Shown piece after piece: positions 42,375 to 52,033 of a stretch of 64,000 bases of DNA. The notes below the pieces were generated by a model. It was not told where the DNA came from. It searched no databases and saw only the letters and a list, made by a program, of their open reading frames with translations. The stretch is from contig NZ_SLXL01000010.1 of the NCBI RefSeq assembly GCF_004345735.1, positions 1-64,000 on the forward strand. Direction: 5' to 3'. How positions within the stretch are numbered: position 1 is the stretch's first letter; each line of letters begins with the position of its first letter. This stretch comes from Rhodovulum adriaticum (GTDB lineage Bacteria > Pseudomonadota > Alphaproteobacteria > Rhodobacterales > Rhodobacteraceae). The position numbers and the translations under genes are program-made.

Positions 42375-44147
42375 TCAGTTCCAGCAGGACACCGGCACGG
42401 TCATGTCCGCCGCGCGGCGGCTGAGAACCGCGGGGGGCAGCGCGCCGTTGGCCTGGGCGGCGCCGGGGGTGATGCCGTTGGCCGTCAGGAAACCGGCGAT
42501 CGCCTCGGCGTCGGCGGCATAGCGGACCGCCTCGGGCAGTTGGCGCGTACCGCCGGGCGGGGGCAGCAGGATGCCCAGCACCGCGCCGCTGGCGTCCAGA
42601 ACGGGGCCGCCCATGTCGCCCTCCAGCGCCTCGATTTCCAGCCGGTTCAGGCTGTCCTCGCCGTTCAGGCCGCGCAGGTCGGCCATGGTGCCGAAGGTCA
42701 GAACCGGCAGATCCAGCACGTTGCCATAGGAGAAGCCCGAAACTGCGATATCCGCCCCCAGCCGGGGCACGGCCAACTGGAACGCCGCGTAGGCCACCGG
42801 GGCCAGCCGCACCGAGGGCTGCAGCAGGGCCAGGCCAAGCTGCGGGTCGGTGGCCCCAAGGCTTGCGTTCAGGTCGGGGCCGATAGTGATGCGGTCGCAG
42901 CGCGACAGCCCCTCCAGCGTGGTCAGCACGGTGCCCTCGCCATCGACGAAGAACCCGGTATGGGTGCTTTCGGGCGTGCGGATTTCCAGACCCGACATCA
43001 TGTCGGCGCGCTGTGCCTCGGTCGCCTCGCCCAGGGTTTCGTCAAGCGCCACGTTCGGCACCGAGTCCAGGCTGTCGCGCATCATCGCAACGGCACGCTG
43101 CATCAGCTTTTCGTCGGCCTGCGGTTCCCAGATCAGGGCAAACCCCTTGATCATGCCGCCGGTCAGCGTGGCATAGGTATGCGAGGCGATACGTTCATTC
43201 CGGCCGGTGAGGGTAAAGTCGCGCGTGGTCCGGTTCCGCTCGCCCTCTACCGGCACGATCTTGAGGGTCTGCATGATGTCGTACAGACCATAGAGCGTGC
43301 CCTGATCGCCGCGCTGGCTGATCAGCAGGGCGCGCACGCCGCTGCCGTCGCGGGACTTGTAATGCACGAAGGGCGGCTCGTAGCGGTCGAACTGCACCAG
43401 GCCCAGAGGCATGTCGATGCGAATTCCTGCCTCGGGTTCTTCGATCTCGCGCATGCCCAGGCTGGCAATCTGGGTCTCGTACTCGTCCAGCAGTTGGGCG
43501 CGCTGGCGGGTGGTCAGAACGCCCGTGGCCTCATAGCCGCGGTCGGTTTGCCAGGCGGCCATGGCGCTGCGGGTGCCCGGACCAAAGGCCGCGTCGATGC
43601 CCGCGTTGTAATAGCCTTGCCATTGCAGCGCGATTTGCAGCTGCGCCCGCTCATCCCGGCTGAGCCCGTATTCCGAGCGCCGGGCCTCGGCCAGGGTTTC
43701 CTCGGGCGGGGGCGGCGGCGTGGTGTCGATGGCCGGGGCCGGTTCGGGGTCTGTGGCGGGCATCACCTGCTGCGCGGGGATCGGGGCAAAGGGGGTCTGT
43801 GCGGGCATGGCCTGGGCCGGGCGCGGCGCTTGGGTCGGCCAGACCTGTTCGCGGAAATCGCGTCCATAGCCGATGAAACTGTCGCGCGGGATCAGGCCTT
43901 CGGCCCGCAGGCGCCCGATCTCGGTCTCTGCCTGGTCTTGCGAATAGGGGCCGATGGCCAGCGCGTACCACCCCGTGGCAACGCGATAGGCCACGATGTT
44001 CGGAAAGACGCCGGAATAGGCGCGGGCGCGGTCCTGTGCCTCTTGCAGGCTGGCATGCGCCTCGATCTGTAGAAAGGCCTGATCCTGGGCCTTGGCGGGC
44101 ATCGTGGCGGCAATCGTCAAGAACAGGATAACGAACAGTCTCTTCAT
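42375..44147 (-). CDS. Secreted SPOR/peptidoglycan-binding protein with inactive trypsin-like domain
   Basis: The 590-residue protein has a Sec signal peptide (1-20, ending PAKA), a SPOR-like domain (about 24-98), a Pro-rich linker, a PG_binding_1 domain (about 163-225, with GYYNAGIDAAFGPGTRSAM) and a C-terminal trypsin-like domain (about 395-560). The protease fold is recognisable by TGFFVDGEGTVLTT, LALLQP and EALEGDMGGPVLD. The catalytic residues are replaced: Glu412 or a neighbour stands where His is expected (LTTLEGLSRC for LTNAHVV-C), Gly438 where Asp precedes LALL, and Met512 for Ser in GDSGGP. It is probably a periplasmic septum- or wall-binding pseudoprotease, perhaps a scaffold or regulator. 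Confidence 0.85.
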   Translation of the reverse strand: MKRLFVILFLTIAATMPAKAQDQAFLQIEAHASLQEAQDRARAYSGVFPNIVAYRVATGWYALAIGPYSQDQAETEIGRLRAEGLIPRDSFIGYGRDFREQVWPTQAPRPAQAMPAQTPFAPIPAQQVMPATDPEPAPAIDTTPPPPPEETLAEARRSEYGLSRDERAQLQIALQWQGYYNAGIDAAFGPGTRSAMAAWQTDRGYEATGVLTTRQRAQLLDEYETQIASLGMREIEEPEAGIRIDMPLGLVQFDRYEPPFVHYKSRDGSGVRALLISQRGDQGTLYGLYDIMQTLKIVPVEGERNRTTRDFTLTGRNERIASHTYATLTGGMIKGFALIWEPQADEKLMQRAVAMMRDSLDSVPNVALDETLGEATEAQRADMMSGLEIRTPESTHTGFFVDGEGTVLTTLEGLSRCDRITIGPDLNASLGATDPQLGLALLQPSVRLAPVAYAAFQLAVPRLGADIAVSGFSYGNVLDLPVLTFGTMADLRGLNGEDSLNRLEIEALEGDMGGPVLDASGAVLGILLPPPGGTRQLPEAVRYAADAEAIAGFLTANGITPGAAQANGALPPAVLSRRAADMTVPVSCWN

Positions 44148-44177
44148 AGGGTTCAGTCCCCTTGGATGATGTTATCG

Positions 44178-44193
44178 CGCGGAATTTTCCGCG
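44178..44193. promoter_or_regulatory. Palindrome between the pseudoprotease gene and glyQ
   Basis: CGCGGAA-TT-TTCCGCG at 44178-44193 is a perfect 7+2+7 palindrome, 30 bases upstream of the pseudoprotease ATG in the divergent gap to glyQ. It may be an operator or a leader hairpin. Confidence 0.4.
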
Positions 44194-44329
44194 AATCTGA
44201 CTTGCAAGGTAGCAAAGTGCCACTGCATTGCACGCCCTTAGTGGCCCCGTTCCCGCTGGCTTGATTGACCCCGGGGCCGGGCTTGCCTATTGAGGCGCTG
44301 GTTTCACCGGCACGAGGGGCCATCGCGCG

Positions 44330-45274
44330 ATGACTGTGGACAAGCCGCGGAGTTTTCAGGAAATCATCCTGAGGTTGCAGGGCTATTGGGCGGCCAAGGG
44401 CTGCGCCGTCCTGCAACCCTACGACATGGAGGTGGGCGCGGGCACCTTCCACCCGGCGACCACGCTGCGTTCGCTGGGCTCTCGCCCCTGGGCCGCCGCC
44501 TATGTCCAGCCCTCGCGCCGCCCGACCGACGGGCGCTATGGCGAGAACCCCAACCGGTTGCAGCACTACTACCAGTACCAGGTGCTGATCAAACCCAGCC
44601 CGCCGGATCTGCAAGAGCTTTATCTCGGCTCGCTTGCCGCCATCGGTATCGATTTCGACTACCACGACATCCGCTTTGTCGAGGATGACTGGGAAAGCCC
44701 GACGCTGGGCGCCTGGGGCCTGGGCTGGGAGGTCTGGTGCGACGGGATGGAGGTCAGCCAGTTCACCTATTTCCAGCAGGTCGGCGGCCATGACTGCCAT
44801 CCCGTTTCCGGCGAGCTGACCTATGGGCTGGAGCGTCTGGCGATGTATGTGCTGGGCATCGATCACGTGATGGAGATGCCGTTCAACGACCCCGACGCGC
44901 CGATCCCGCTGAGCTATGGTGACGTGTTCCGCCAGACCGAAGAGGAATACTCGCGCTGGAATTTCGACGTGGCCGACACCGACAAGTTGTTCCAGTTCTT
45001 CGAGGCGGCCGAGGCCGAATGCGTCCGCATCCTGGATCATCCGCAGGACGATCCGCGCAGCGGCAAGCGGATCATCATGGTGCACCCGGCCTATGACCAG
45101 TGCATCAAGGCCAGCCACTTCTTCAACCTGCTGGACGCGCGCGGCGTGATCTCGGTGACCGAGCGGCAGGCCTATATCGGGCGGGTGCGCGCGCTGGCGA
45201 AACGCTGCGCGGACGCCTTCGTGGAAACCAATGCCGGGGGCTGGACGGCGGACGCCGCGGCCGAGGGGGTCTGA
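44330..45274 (+). CDS. glyQ: Glycyl-tRNA synthetase alpha subunit
   Basis: GlyQ is the catalytic subunit of the alpha2beta2 glycyl-tRNA synthetase. The 314-residue protein has the family's [55 protein letters not shown] and [20 protein letters not shown]. It is followed after one base by glyS. Confidence 0.98.
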   Translation: MTVDKPRSFQEIILRLQGYWAAKGCAVLQPYDMEVGAGTFHPATTLRSLGSRPWAAAYVQPSRRPTDGRYGENPNRLQHYYQYQVLIKPSPPDLQELYLGSLAAIGIDFDYHDIRFVEDDWESPTLGAWGLGWEVWCDGMEVSQFTYFQQVGGHDCHPVSGELTYGLERLAMYVLGIDHVMEMPFNDPDAPIPLSYGDVFRQTEEEYSRWNFDVADTDKLFQFFEAAEAECVRILDHPQDDPRSGKRIIMVHPAYDQCIKASHFFNLLDARGVISVTERQAYIGRVRALAKRCADAFVETNAGGWTADAAAEGV

Positions 45275-45275
45275 C

Positions 45276-47528
45276 ATGCCCGACCTGTTGATCGAACTTT
45301 TTTCCGAGGAAATCCCGGCGCGCATGCAGGCCGGTGCCCGTGAGGCACTGAAAAAGCGTGTGACCGACGGTCTGGTCGAGGCCGGGTTGACCTATGCCGC
45401 GGCCCAGGCGTTTTCCACGCCGCGCCGCCTGGTGCTGGCGGTGGACGGTCTGACGGCCCGCAGCCCCGATCTGCGCGAAGAGCGCAAGGGGCCGAAGGTG
45501 GACGCCCCCGAAAAGGCGCTGGAGGGGTTCCTGCGCTCTACCGGGCTGACCCGCGATCAGTTGGAGGCGCGCGACACCAAGAAGGGCCAGGTCTGGTTCG
45601 CCGTGATCGACAAGCCCGGCCGCCCCGCGGCCGAGATCGTCGCCGAGGTGCTGGAGGCCACGATCCGCAATTTCCCCTGGCCCAAGTCGATGCGCTGGGG
45701 CACGGGCAGCTTGCGCTGGGTGCGGCCCCTGCATTCGATCCTGTGTATCCTCAGCGATGAAAACGGCGCCGAAATCGTCCCGATGGACGTGGACGGCATC
45801 CGCGCGGGCGATACCACGCGCGGCCACCGCTTCATGGCGCCCGATCCGTTTTCCGTTGTGTCCTTCGAGGATTACGCCGCCAAGCTGAAGCGCGCCAAGG
45901 TGGTGCTGGACCAAGACGAACGGGCCGAGCATATCTGGCACGCCGCCACCAACGCCGCCTTTGCCAGCGGGCTGGAGGTGGTCGAGGACAAGGGCCTTTT
46001 GACCGAGGTCGCGGGTCTGGTGGAATGGCCCGTCGTGCTGATGGGCAAGATCGGCGAGGCGTTTCTGGACCTGCCGCCAGAGGTCTTGCAGACCTCTATG
46101 AAAGAGCATCAGAAGTTCTTTTCGGTGCGCGACCCGAAAACCGGGCGGATTGTTCGATTCGTGACAGTTGCGAACCGCGAAACCCCCGATGACGGCGAAA
46201 CGATCCTGCACGGCAACGGAAAAGTGCTAGCCGCGCGCCTGTCGGATGCGGCGTTTTTCTGGGGCAACGACCTGAAGATTGCGCAAGACGGGATGGAGGA
46301 ATGGCTGGACAGCCTGTCCCACGTCACCTTTCAGAGCGAATTGGGCAGCCAGGCCCTGCGCATCGATCGTATCGCCACCCTGGCGCGTGAGATCGCGCCG
46401 ATGGTGGGCGCCGACCCGGACCTGGCAGAGCAGGCGGCGCGGGTGGCCAAGGCCGACCTGGCCTCGGAAATGGTCTACGAATTCCCCGAGTTGCAGGGCA
46501 TCATGGGCCGCTACTATGCCCAGGCCGCCGGCCTGCCGGCTGAGGTCGCCGAGGCCTGCGAAATGCATTACAAGCCGCTTGGCCCGGCCGACGACCTGCC
46601 GCAGGCGCCGGTGTCTGTCGCCGTGGCGCTGGCCGACAAGCTGGACACGCTGGCCGGCTTCTGGGCCATCGACGAAAAGCCGACCGGCTCCAAGGATCCC
46701 TTTGCCCTGCGCCGCGCGGCGTTGGGCATTATCCGCATCATCCTTGAGCACGACCTGCGTATCGGCCTAGAACGGCTGATCGACATGCAGCTTTTGACCC
46801 ATGTGCTGGCGCTGAACCTGGACACCGCCGAAGAGCGCGACCGCTTCTTCCTGGAACATCTGGTGGACGAGATCGCCCGCCACGGCGTTTTCGGCGCTGC
46901 CTTCCATGCGGTCATCGACAAGCTGACCCATAAGGACGAGCCGGTCGAGATCGAAGAGGGCACCTGGCTGGCGCGCCTGCGCAAGAGCCTGCCCGAGATG
47001 AGCGACGATCTGCTGGCCTTCTTCCATGACCGGCTGAAGGTCCACCTGCGCGGCGCGGGTATTCGCCACGACGTGATCGACGCCTGCCTGGCGATGCCGC
47101 AGGCCGATGACCTGCGCCTGCTGGTCAAGCGGGCAGAGGCGCTGAACGCGGCGCTGGCAACCGAGGATGGCGAAAACCTGGTGCAGGGGTTCAAGCGGGC
47201 CAACAATATCCTTTCCCAGGCCGAGGAAAAGGACGGCGTCGAATACCGTTTCGGCGCGGACGTGAAATTCGCCGAGGATGCCACCGAAACCGCGCTGTTC
47301 GCCGCGCTGGACGGTGCGGATGCGGCCATTGCCCCGGCGTTGCAGGCCGAGGATTTCACCGCCGCCATGGCGGCCATGGCCAGCCTGCGCGCGCCGATCG
47401 ACGCATTCTTCGAGGCGGTGCAGATCAACACCGACAATGATATCGTGCGCCGCAACCGTCTGAACCTGCTGTATCGTATCCGTGAAACCTGCCTGCGCGT
47501 CGCCGATCTGACCCGCATCGAGGGCTGA
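45276..47528 (+). CDS. glyS: Glycyl-tRNA synthetase beta subunit
   Basis: GlyS recognises tRNA-Gly and completes the bacterial-type synthetase. The 750-residue protein starts with LLIELFSEEIPARMQ and has FPWPKSMRWG, SMKEHQKFFSVRD, the degenerate HD-type region and the C-terminal anticodon-binding part ending NRLNLLYRIRETC. The ATG lies one base after the glyQ stop, so both are made in equal amounts. Confidence 0.98.
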   Translation: MPDLLIELFSEEIPARMQAGAREALKKRVTDGLVEAGLTYAAAQAFSTPRRLVLAVDGLTARSPDLREERKGPKVDAPEKALEGFLRSTGLTRDQLEARDTKKGQVWFAVIDKPGRPAAEIVAEVLEATIRNFPWPKSMRWGTGSLRWVRPLHSILCILSDENGAEIVPMDVDGIRAGDTTRGHRFMAPDPFSVVSFEDYAAKLKRAKVVLDQDERAEHIWHAATNAAFASGLEVVEDKGLLTEVAGLVEWPVVLMGKIGEAFLDLPPEVLQTSMKEHQKFFSVRDPKTGRIVRFVTVANRETPDDGETILHGNGKVLAARLSDAAFFWGNDLKIAQDGMEEWLDSLSHVTFQSELGSQALRIDRIATLAREIAPMVGADPDLAEQAARVAKADLASEMVYEFPELQGIMGRYYAQAAGLPAEVAEACEMHYKPLGPADDLPQAPVSVAVALADKLDTLAGFWAIDEKPTGSKDPFALRRAALGIIRIILEHDLRIGLERLIDMQLLTHVLALNLDTAEERDRFFLEHLVDEIARHGVFGAAFHAVIDKLTHKDEPVEIEEGTWLARLRKSLPEMSDDLLAFFHDRLKVHLRGAGIRHDVIDACLAMPQADDLRLLVKRAEALNAALATEDGENLVQGFKRANNILSQAEEKDGVEYRFGADVKFAEDATETALFAALDGADAAIAPALQAEDFTAAMAAMASLRAPIDAFFEAVQINTDNDIVRRNRLNLLYRIRETCLRVADLTRIEG

Positions 47529-47605
47529 GCGGCGCGACACGCCACGGCACGCTTGCCAGATGTCGCAACGGGCGTATGCTGCAGGGCAGGCAAGGGGACG
47601 CTGCG

Positions 47606-50155
47606 GTGCAGAAACAGTCTGAGTTCGTTGACTTTACCCAGATCACGCCCGGCGCGGACATCGTGCCCGCGCGCCATGGCGGGCGGGCGAAATGCCTGCA
47701 ACGGCTGATCCGCCTGGGCCTGCCGGTGCCGCGTACCGTGGCCCTGTCCTTTGGCGCGGTGCACCGGATCGCACAGGGTGAAATGCCCGACATCGCCGCC
47801 TTGCTGGGGCTGTTCGGGCGGGCGCCGCTGGTCTCGGTCCGGCCCAGTTCGCAGGATCCCGATTGGGGCGGGCCGGCCTCTATCCTGAATATCGGCATGA
47901 ACGACGCGCGCCACGCGGCACTGGTCGAAAGCCATGGCGCGGCAGCGGCGAACGCGCTCTACCTGTCTTTCGTTCAGGCCTATGCGGTGCATGTGGCCCG
48001 GCTGGACCCCGACATGTTCGAAGAAGAGGGCGACAGCGCCGACGCGCTGGCCGCCGCGCTGGAGGCCTACACCGAGGAAACCGACGAACCCTTTCCGCAA
48101 GAGCCCGCGCGCCAGTTGTCAGAGGTGCTGCGCTCCATGGCCCGCGCGTGGGAGGGCACGACCGCCCGGCTGTTGCGCCAGGCGCGCGGCGCGCCTGCCG
48201 ATGCCGGGCTGGGGCTGGTGGTGCAGGCGATGGCACTGGGGCTGGGGCCGGGCGAAAGCGGGTCGGGCCTGATCCAGTTCGTCGATGGCAAGACCGGCAA
48301 GCGCCAGGTCACCGGGCGCTATCTGGGGCAAAGCCAGGGCCGCGCCGCCACCCGCGCGCGGCCTGGCACGCTTTACCTGGGGCGCGATCCGCGCGGCCCC
48401 TCGCTGGAAGAGCGCGCGCCAGAGGTCTTTGCCCAGCTCAAGCGGTATGGCGAAACCTGCCGGATCAATCTGCGCGAGGAAATGCAGATCGAATTCACGC
48501 TGGAAAACGGGTATTTGCACGTGCTGGATGCGGTGCGTGTGGCGCGCAGCGCGCGTGGCGCGGTGCGCATCGCGGTGATGCTGGCCGACGAGGGGATCAT
48601 TCCCCGCGAAGAGGCGCTGTTGCGGATCGAACCCCGCGCCGTCAGCGAGTTGCTGCACAGCCAGGTGGACCCCTCCGATCCGCGCCATGCCATCGCGCAC
48701 GGTATCGCGGCCAGCCCCGGTGCGGCGGTGGGGCGGCTGGTCTTCGGCTCGGCCGCGGCGCAGGCCAGTGCCGCGCGGGGCGAACCCTGCATCCTGGTGC
48801 GCCGCGAAACCACGCCCGAGGATATTCGCGGCATGCACGCCGCCGCCGGCGTGATGACCGAACGCGGCGGCATGACCAGCCACGCGGCGGTGATCGCGCG
48901 GGGGCTGGGGGTGCCCTGCGTGGTGGGGATGTCCGACATGCGCCTGCACCGCCGGGACGGGGTGCTGATTACCGCTGATGGGCACAAGCTGCACGAGGGC
49001 GACATCGTCACCCTGGACGGCACCAACGGCCAGGTTCTGTTGGGCGAGGGCAAGATGCTGAACCCGGCGCTGGACGACGCCTTTCAGGCGCTGATGAGCT
49101 GGGCCGAGACCGCCTGTGACATCGGCATCCGGGCCAATGCCGACACGCCCGCCGATGCCCAGACCGCGCGCCGTTTCGGGGCTGACGGGATCGGCCTGTG
49201 CCGGACCGAGCACATGTTCTTCGAGGCCGACCGGCTGACCGTCATGCGCGAGATGATCTTTGCCGCCGGGCCAGAGGATCGCGCCTCGGTGCTGGAGCGG
49301 CTGTTGCCGATGCAGCGCGAGGATTTCAAACAGCTTTTCGAGATCATGCAGGGCCTGCCGGTCTGCATTCGCCTGTTCGACCCGCCGCTGCACGAATTCC
49401 TGCCCCAATCGCGCGAGGGTGTGCGCGAACTGGCAGAGGCGCTGGACCTGCCGCTGTCGGACGTGTCGCGCCGGGTTCAGGCGTTGTCGGAATTCAACCC
49501 GATGCTGGGTATGCGCGGGGTGCGTCTGGGCATCAAGGTGCCCGAGATTTATGACATGCAGGCGCGCGCGATCTTTGAAGCGACGATCGAGGTCAGCCGC
49601 GACGGCGCGCCGGTGGTGCCCGAAATCATGATCCCGCTGGTCTCGGCCATGCGCGAGGTCGAACTGGTCAAGACCCGGATCGACGCGCTGGCCGCCGCGG
49701 TGCGGACCGAACGCGGCGTCGATTTCGATTACCGCCTGGGCGTGATGGTGGAAACCCCGCGCGCCGCGCTGCGCGCCGACGAGATCGCCCAGCATTCGGC
49801 CTTCCTCAGCTTTGGGACCAACGACCTGACGCAGATGACCTATGGCCTGTCGCGCGACGATGCGGGGCGTTTCATGGGATCCTATGTCAAGCAGGGTGTT
49901 TTCGTAGAGGATCCCTTTCACACGCTGGACACCGACGGGGTGGGCGAATTGCTGACCATCGGGGCCGAACGCGGCCGTCGCGCGCGGCCCGACGTGACCC
50001 TGTCGATCTGCGGCGAACACGGGGGCAATGCCGAATCGATTGATTTCTGCCGCCGGGCCGGGTTCGATTACGTTTCATGTTCGCCCTTCCGGGTGCCCGT
50101 GGCGCGGCTGGCCGCTGCGCAGTTGACCCTCGGGAAACCGCTTTTCCACGACTGA
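47606..50155 (+). CDS. PPDK-like PEP-utilising protein with atypical ATP-binding half
   Basis: The 849-residue protein has the architecture of pyruvate phosphate dikinase. The phosphohistidine domain (about 360-480) has GGMTSHAAVIARGLGVPCV with His426, and the C-terminal TIM barrel has GLCRTEHMFF, NPMLGMRGVRLG, FLSFGTNDLTQM and the catalytic Cys802 in SICGEHGG. The N-terminal ATP-grasp half is divergent: GGRAKCL for GGKGANL, RYLGQSQG for EYLxxAQG, and LDAVRV (Asp308) where PPDK has LQTR. GTG 47606 with AGGGGA upstream is preferred to ATG 47576. It follows glyS in an order common in Rhodobacterales. It may not be a true PPDK; a PEP-binding regulator or a different phosphotransferase is possible. 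Confidence 0.8.
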   Translation: MQKQSEFVDFTQITPGADIVPARHGGRAKCLQRLIRLGLPVPRTVALSFGAVHRIAQGEMPDIAALLGLFGRAPLVSVRPSSQDPDWGGPASILNIGMNDARHAALVESHGAAAANALYLSFVQAYAVHVARLDPDMFEEEGDSADALAAALEAYTEETDEPFPQEPARQLSEVLRSMARAWEGTTARLLRQARGAPADAGLGLVVQAMALGLGPGESGSGLIQFVDGKTGKRQVTGRYLGQSQGRAATRARPGTLYLGRDPRGPSLEERAPEVFAQLKRYGETCRINLREEMQIEFTLENGYLHVLDAVRVARSARGAVRIAVMLADEGIIPREEALLRIEPRAVSELLHSQVDPSDPRHAIAHGIAASPGAAVGRLVFGSAAAQASAARGEPCILVRRETTPEDIRGMHAAAGVMTERGGMTSHAAVIARGLGVPCVVGMSDMRLHRRDGVLITADGHKLHEGDIVTLDGTNGQVLLGEGKMLNPALDDAFQALMSWAETACDIGIRANADTPADAQTARRFGADGIGLCRTEHMFFEADRLTVMREMIFAAGPEDRASVLERLLPMQREDFKQLFEIMQGLPVCIRLFDPPLHEFLPQSREGVRELAEALDLPLSDVSRRVQALSEFNPMLGMRGVRLGIKVPEIYDMQARAIFEATIEVSRDGAPVVPEIMIPLVSAMREVELVKTRIDALAAAVRTERGVDFDYRLGVMVETPRAALRADEIAQHSAFLSFGTNDLTQMTYGLSRDDAGRFMGSYVKQGVFVEDPFHTLDTDGVGELLTIGAERGRRARPDVTLSICGEHGGNAESIDFCRRAGFDYVSCSPFRVPVARLAAAQLTLGKPLFHD

Positions 50156-50275
50156 AGCGGGCCGCCGGGCGCGGCGGAATGTTGCATTACTGTCACATGT
50201 CTGGACTCTGCGGGGATTTGGGCGTATGGGTCGTGGCTGGACGCCGCCGCGGCGGTCTGATCTGGTGAGGACTCC

Positions 50276-50944
50276 ATGGCCTTTTCCCTGACGCGCCTTG
50301 CGGGCGCGCTTGCGCTGTCTTTGATTGCCGTTAGCCCGGCCCCGGCCGAGATGCGTGGTTCGCAATCCAACGATCCCACCGTGATCCTGGGCGACAACCT
50401 GACCCGCCTGCTGACCACCGAACGCGTCGCGCTGCAACGCCTGGGCGACCGTCGCCTGGCGCGGCTGGCCGCGGCGCCGCGCCCCTTCGATGCGCCGACC
50501 TATTCCACCGCCTGGTTGGATGCGCGCCCCGCGGCCAAGGGCGGCAAGCAATGGGAATGCCTGACCGAGGCGCTGTATTTCGAGGCCCGCGGCGAAAGCG
50601 TGCAGGGCCAGTTCGCCGTGGCCGAGGTGATCCTGAACCGCGTGTCCTCGCCCGACTATCCCGATACGGTCTGTGGCGTGGTCAACCAGGGAACGGGCAA
50701 GCGCCATCAATGCCAGTTTTCCTATAACTGCGACGGCAAGGCCGAGGTCATCCGCGAAAAGGCCACGTATGTGCGCCTGGGCAAGATCGCGCGCTTCATG
50801 CTGGATGGGGCGCCGCGCCGCCTGACCGGCGGGGCCACCCACTATCACACCATCGCCGTGAATCCCCGCTGGGCCAGCCGTCTGCCGCGCACGGCGACCA
50901 TCGGTGTGCATCATTTCTATCGCCAGGCCAGCCGCGCGCGCTGA
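50276..50944 (+). CDS. Cell wall hydrolase of the SleB family
   Basis: The 222-residue protein has a signal peptide (1-24, ending APAE), a variable linker and a Hydrolase_2 (SleB) domain at about 95-215: WECLTEALYFEARGE with the catalytic Glu, AVAEVILNRVSSPDYPDTV, CQFSYNCDG and ATHYHTIAVNPRWA. SleB enzymes are lytic transglycosylases that cut peptidoglycan; in Gram-negatives they act in the periplasm. It stands alone downstream of the PPDK-like gene. Confidence 0.9.
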   Translation: MAFSLTRLAGALALSLIAVSPAPAEMRGSQSNDPTVILGDNLTRLLTTERVALQRLGDRRLARLAAAPRPFDAPTYSTAWLDARPAAKGGKQWECLTEALYFEARGESVQGQFAVAEVILNRVSSPDYPDTVCGVVNQGTGKRHQCQFSYNCDGKAEVIREKATYVRLGKIARFMLDGAPRRLTGGATHYHTIAVNPRWASRLPRTATIGVHHFYRQASRAR

Positions 50945-51043
50945 GCGTTTGCTGTCGCTTGTGGCCGCTGTCCTGCCGCCTGCGGCCGGTCAGTGTGACC
51001 GGCGCTGCCTATCAAGGGCGGGAACGACCGCCCGGAGATCCCC

Positions 51044-51994
51044 ATGAGTGACGATATTCGCCTGGCCTTCGCCCACCCGTCGGAACGGGCCGCGACGCTG
51101 GCCCCCGCGCGCCCGCTGCGCGACCGCATTTCGCTGCGCGACCACGTGGTCGAGGTCGAGATCGGCGCCTTTCAGCCCGAACGGGGCACGACACAGCGCG
51201 TGCGCTTTAACGTGGTGGTCGAGGTGCGCCCGCATCCCGCGCCGCTGGACGACGATGTGGACCGTGTCCTGTCCTACGACACGATCACCGAGGCGATCGA
51301 GGATGAACTGTCCTCGGAACGGCTGAACCTGCTGGAAACCCTGGCCGAACGCATCGCCGAACGCATCCTTGCCGAACCGCAGGCGATGCGTGCCTTCGTC
51401 CGGATCGAGAAGCTGGACCGCGGCCCCGGTGCGTTGGGGGTGGAAATCGTGCGCGACCGGGCCGCTGACATGCCCCGCCCGGTTGTAGCAATCGATCCCC
51501 TGGCCGAGGCTGCGCATCATCCGCTGGTCGTATTCCTGTCCAATGCCGCCATCGCCGCGCCGGATCTGTCGGGCTGGCTGGATCGCTGGCTGGCCGGGCC
51601 GCATCCGCTGGTGATCTGTGTGGGGGCGGCCGACACGCCGGCGCCGCAATCGGCGGTGCCGCCGGCGCAACGCCGCATCGATCTGCTGGCGATAGAGCAG
51701 AACGCCTGGGTGCTGGCTGGCCGCGATCCGCGCTGCGTGGTGCGCGGCAGCCGCACCGAAATCGACTGGGCGATGAAACACGGGCAGGCCACCGTCTGGG
51801 CCCCGTCCAAGATCGTGCTGGATGCGGTGGACGGCCCCTCGGCCAGCCCGCGCGACGCGCTGGCGCTGTCGGCATGGTTCGCGCGCGGGCTGGAGGCCGC
51901 CGAGATGCTGGTCGTGGGGGATCAGCCCTTGCCGCGGGTCGATGGGCTGAAGCTTGCTCATTTCACGCCCGTGGGTGTGGACAGCCGGTCCTGA
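51044..51994 (+). CDS. folB: Dihydroneopterin aldolase (FolB) with long C-terminal extension
   Basis: The FolB domain occupies about residues 27-140 of 316: RISLRDHVVEVEIGAFQPERG, VLSYDTITEAIEDELSSER with the catalytic Glu, and LAERIAERILAEP. FolB cleaves dihydroneopterin to 6-hydroxymethyl-dihydropterin and glycolaldehyde. Normal FolB proteins have about 120 residues. The extra 165 C-terminal residues (with HPLVVFLSNAAIAAPDLSGW and QRRIDLLAIEQNAWV) match no domain I know. The next gene, folP, starts 39 bases downstream, so the operon covers consecutive folate steps except FolK. Confidence 0.85.
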   Translation: MSDDIRLAFAHPSERAATLAPARPLRDRISLRDHVVEVEIGAFQPERGTTQRVRFNVVVEVRPHPAPLDDDVDRVLSYDTITEAIEDELSSERLNLLETLAERIAERILAEPQAMRAFVRIEKLDRGPGALGVEIVRDRAADMPRPVVAIDPLAEAAHHPLVVFLSNAAIAAPDLSGWLDRWLAGPHPLVICVGAADTPAPQSAVPPAQRRIDLLAIEQNAWVLAGRDPRCVVRGSRTEIDWAMKHGQATVWAPSKIVLDAVDGPSASPRDALALSAWFARGLEAAEMLVVGDQPLPRVDGLKLAHFTPVGVDSRS

Positions 51995-52033
51995 GCCCTT
52001 GCCAATACCAAGAATTCCGGTCAAGCAACCCCC

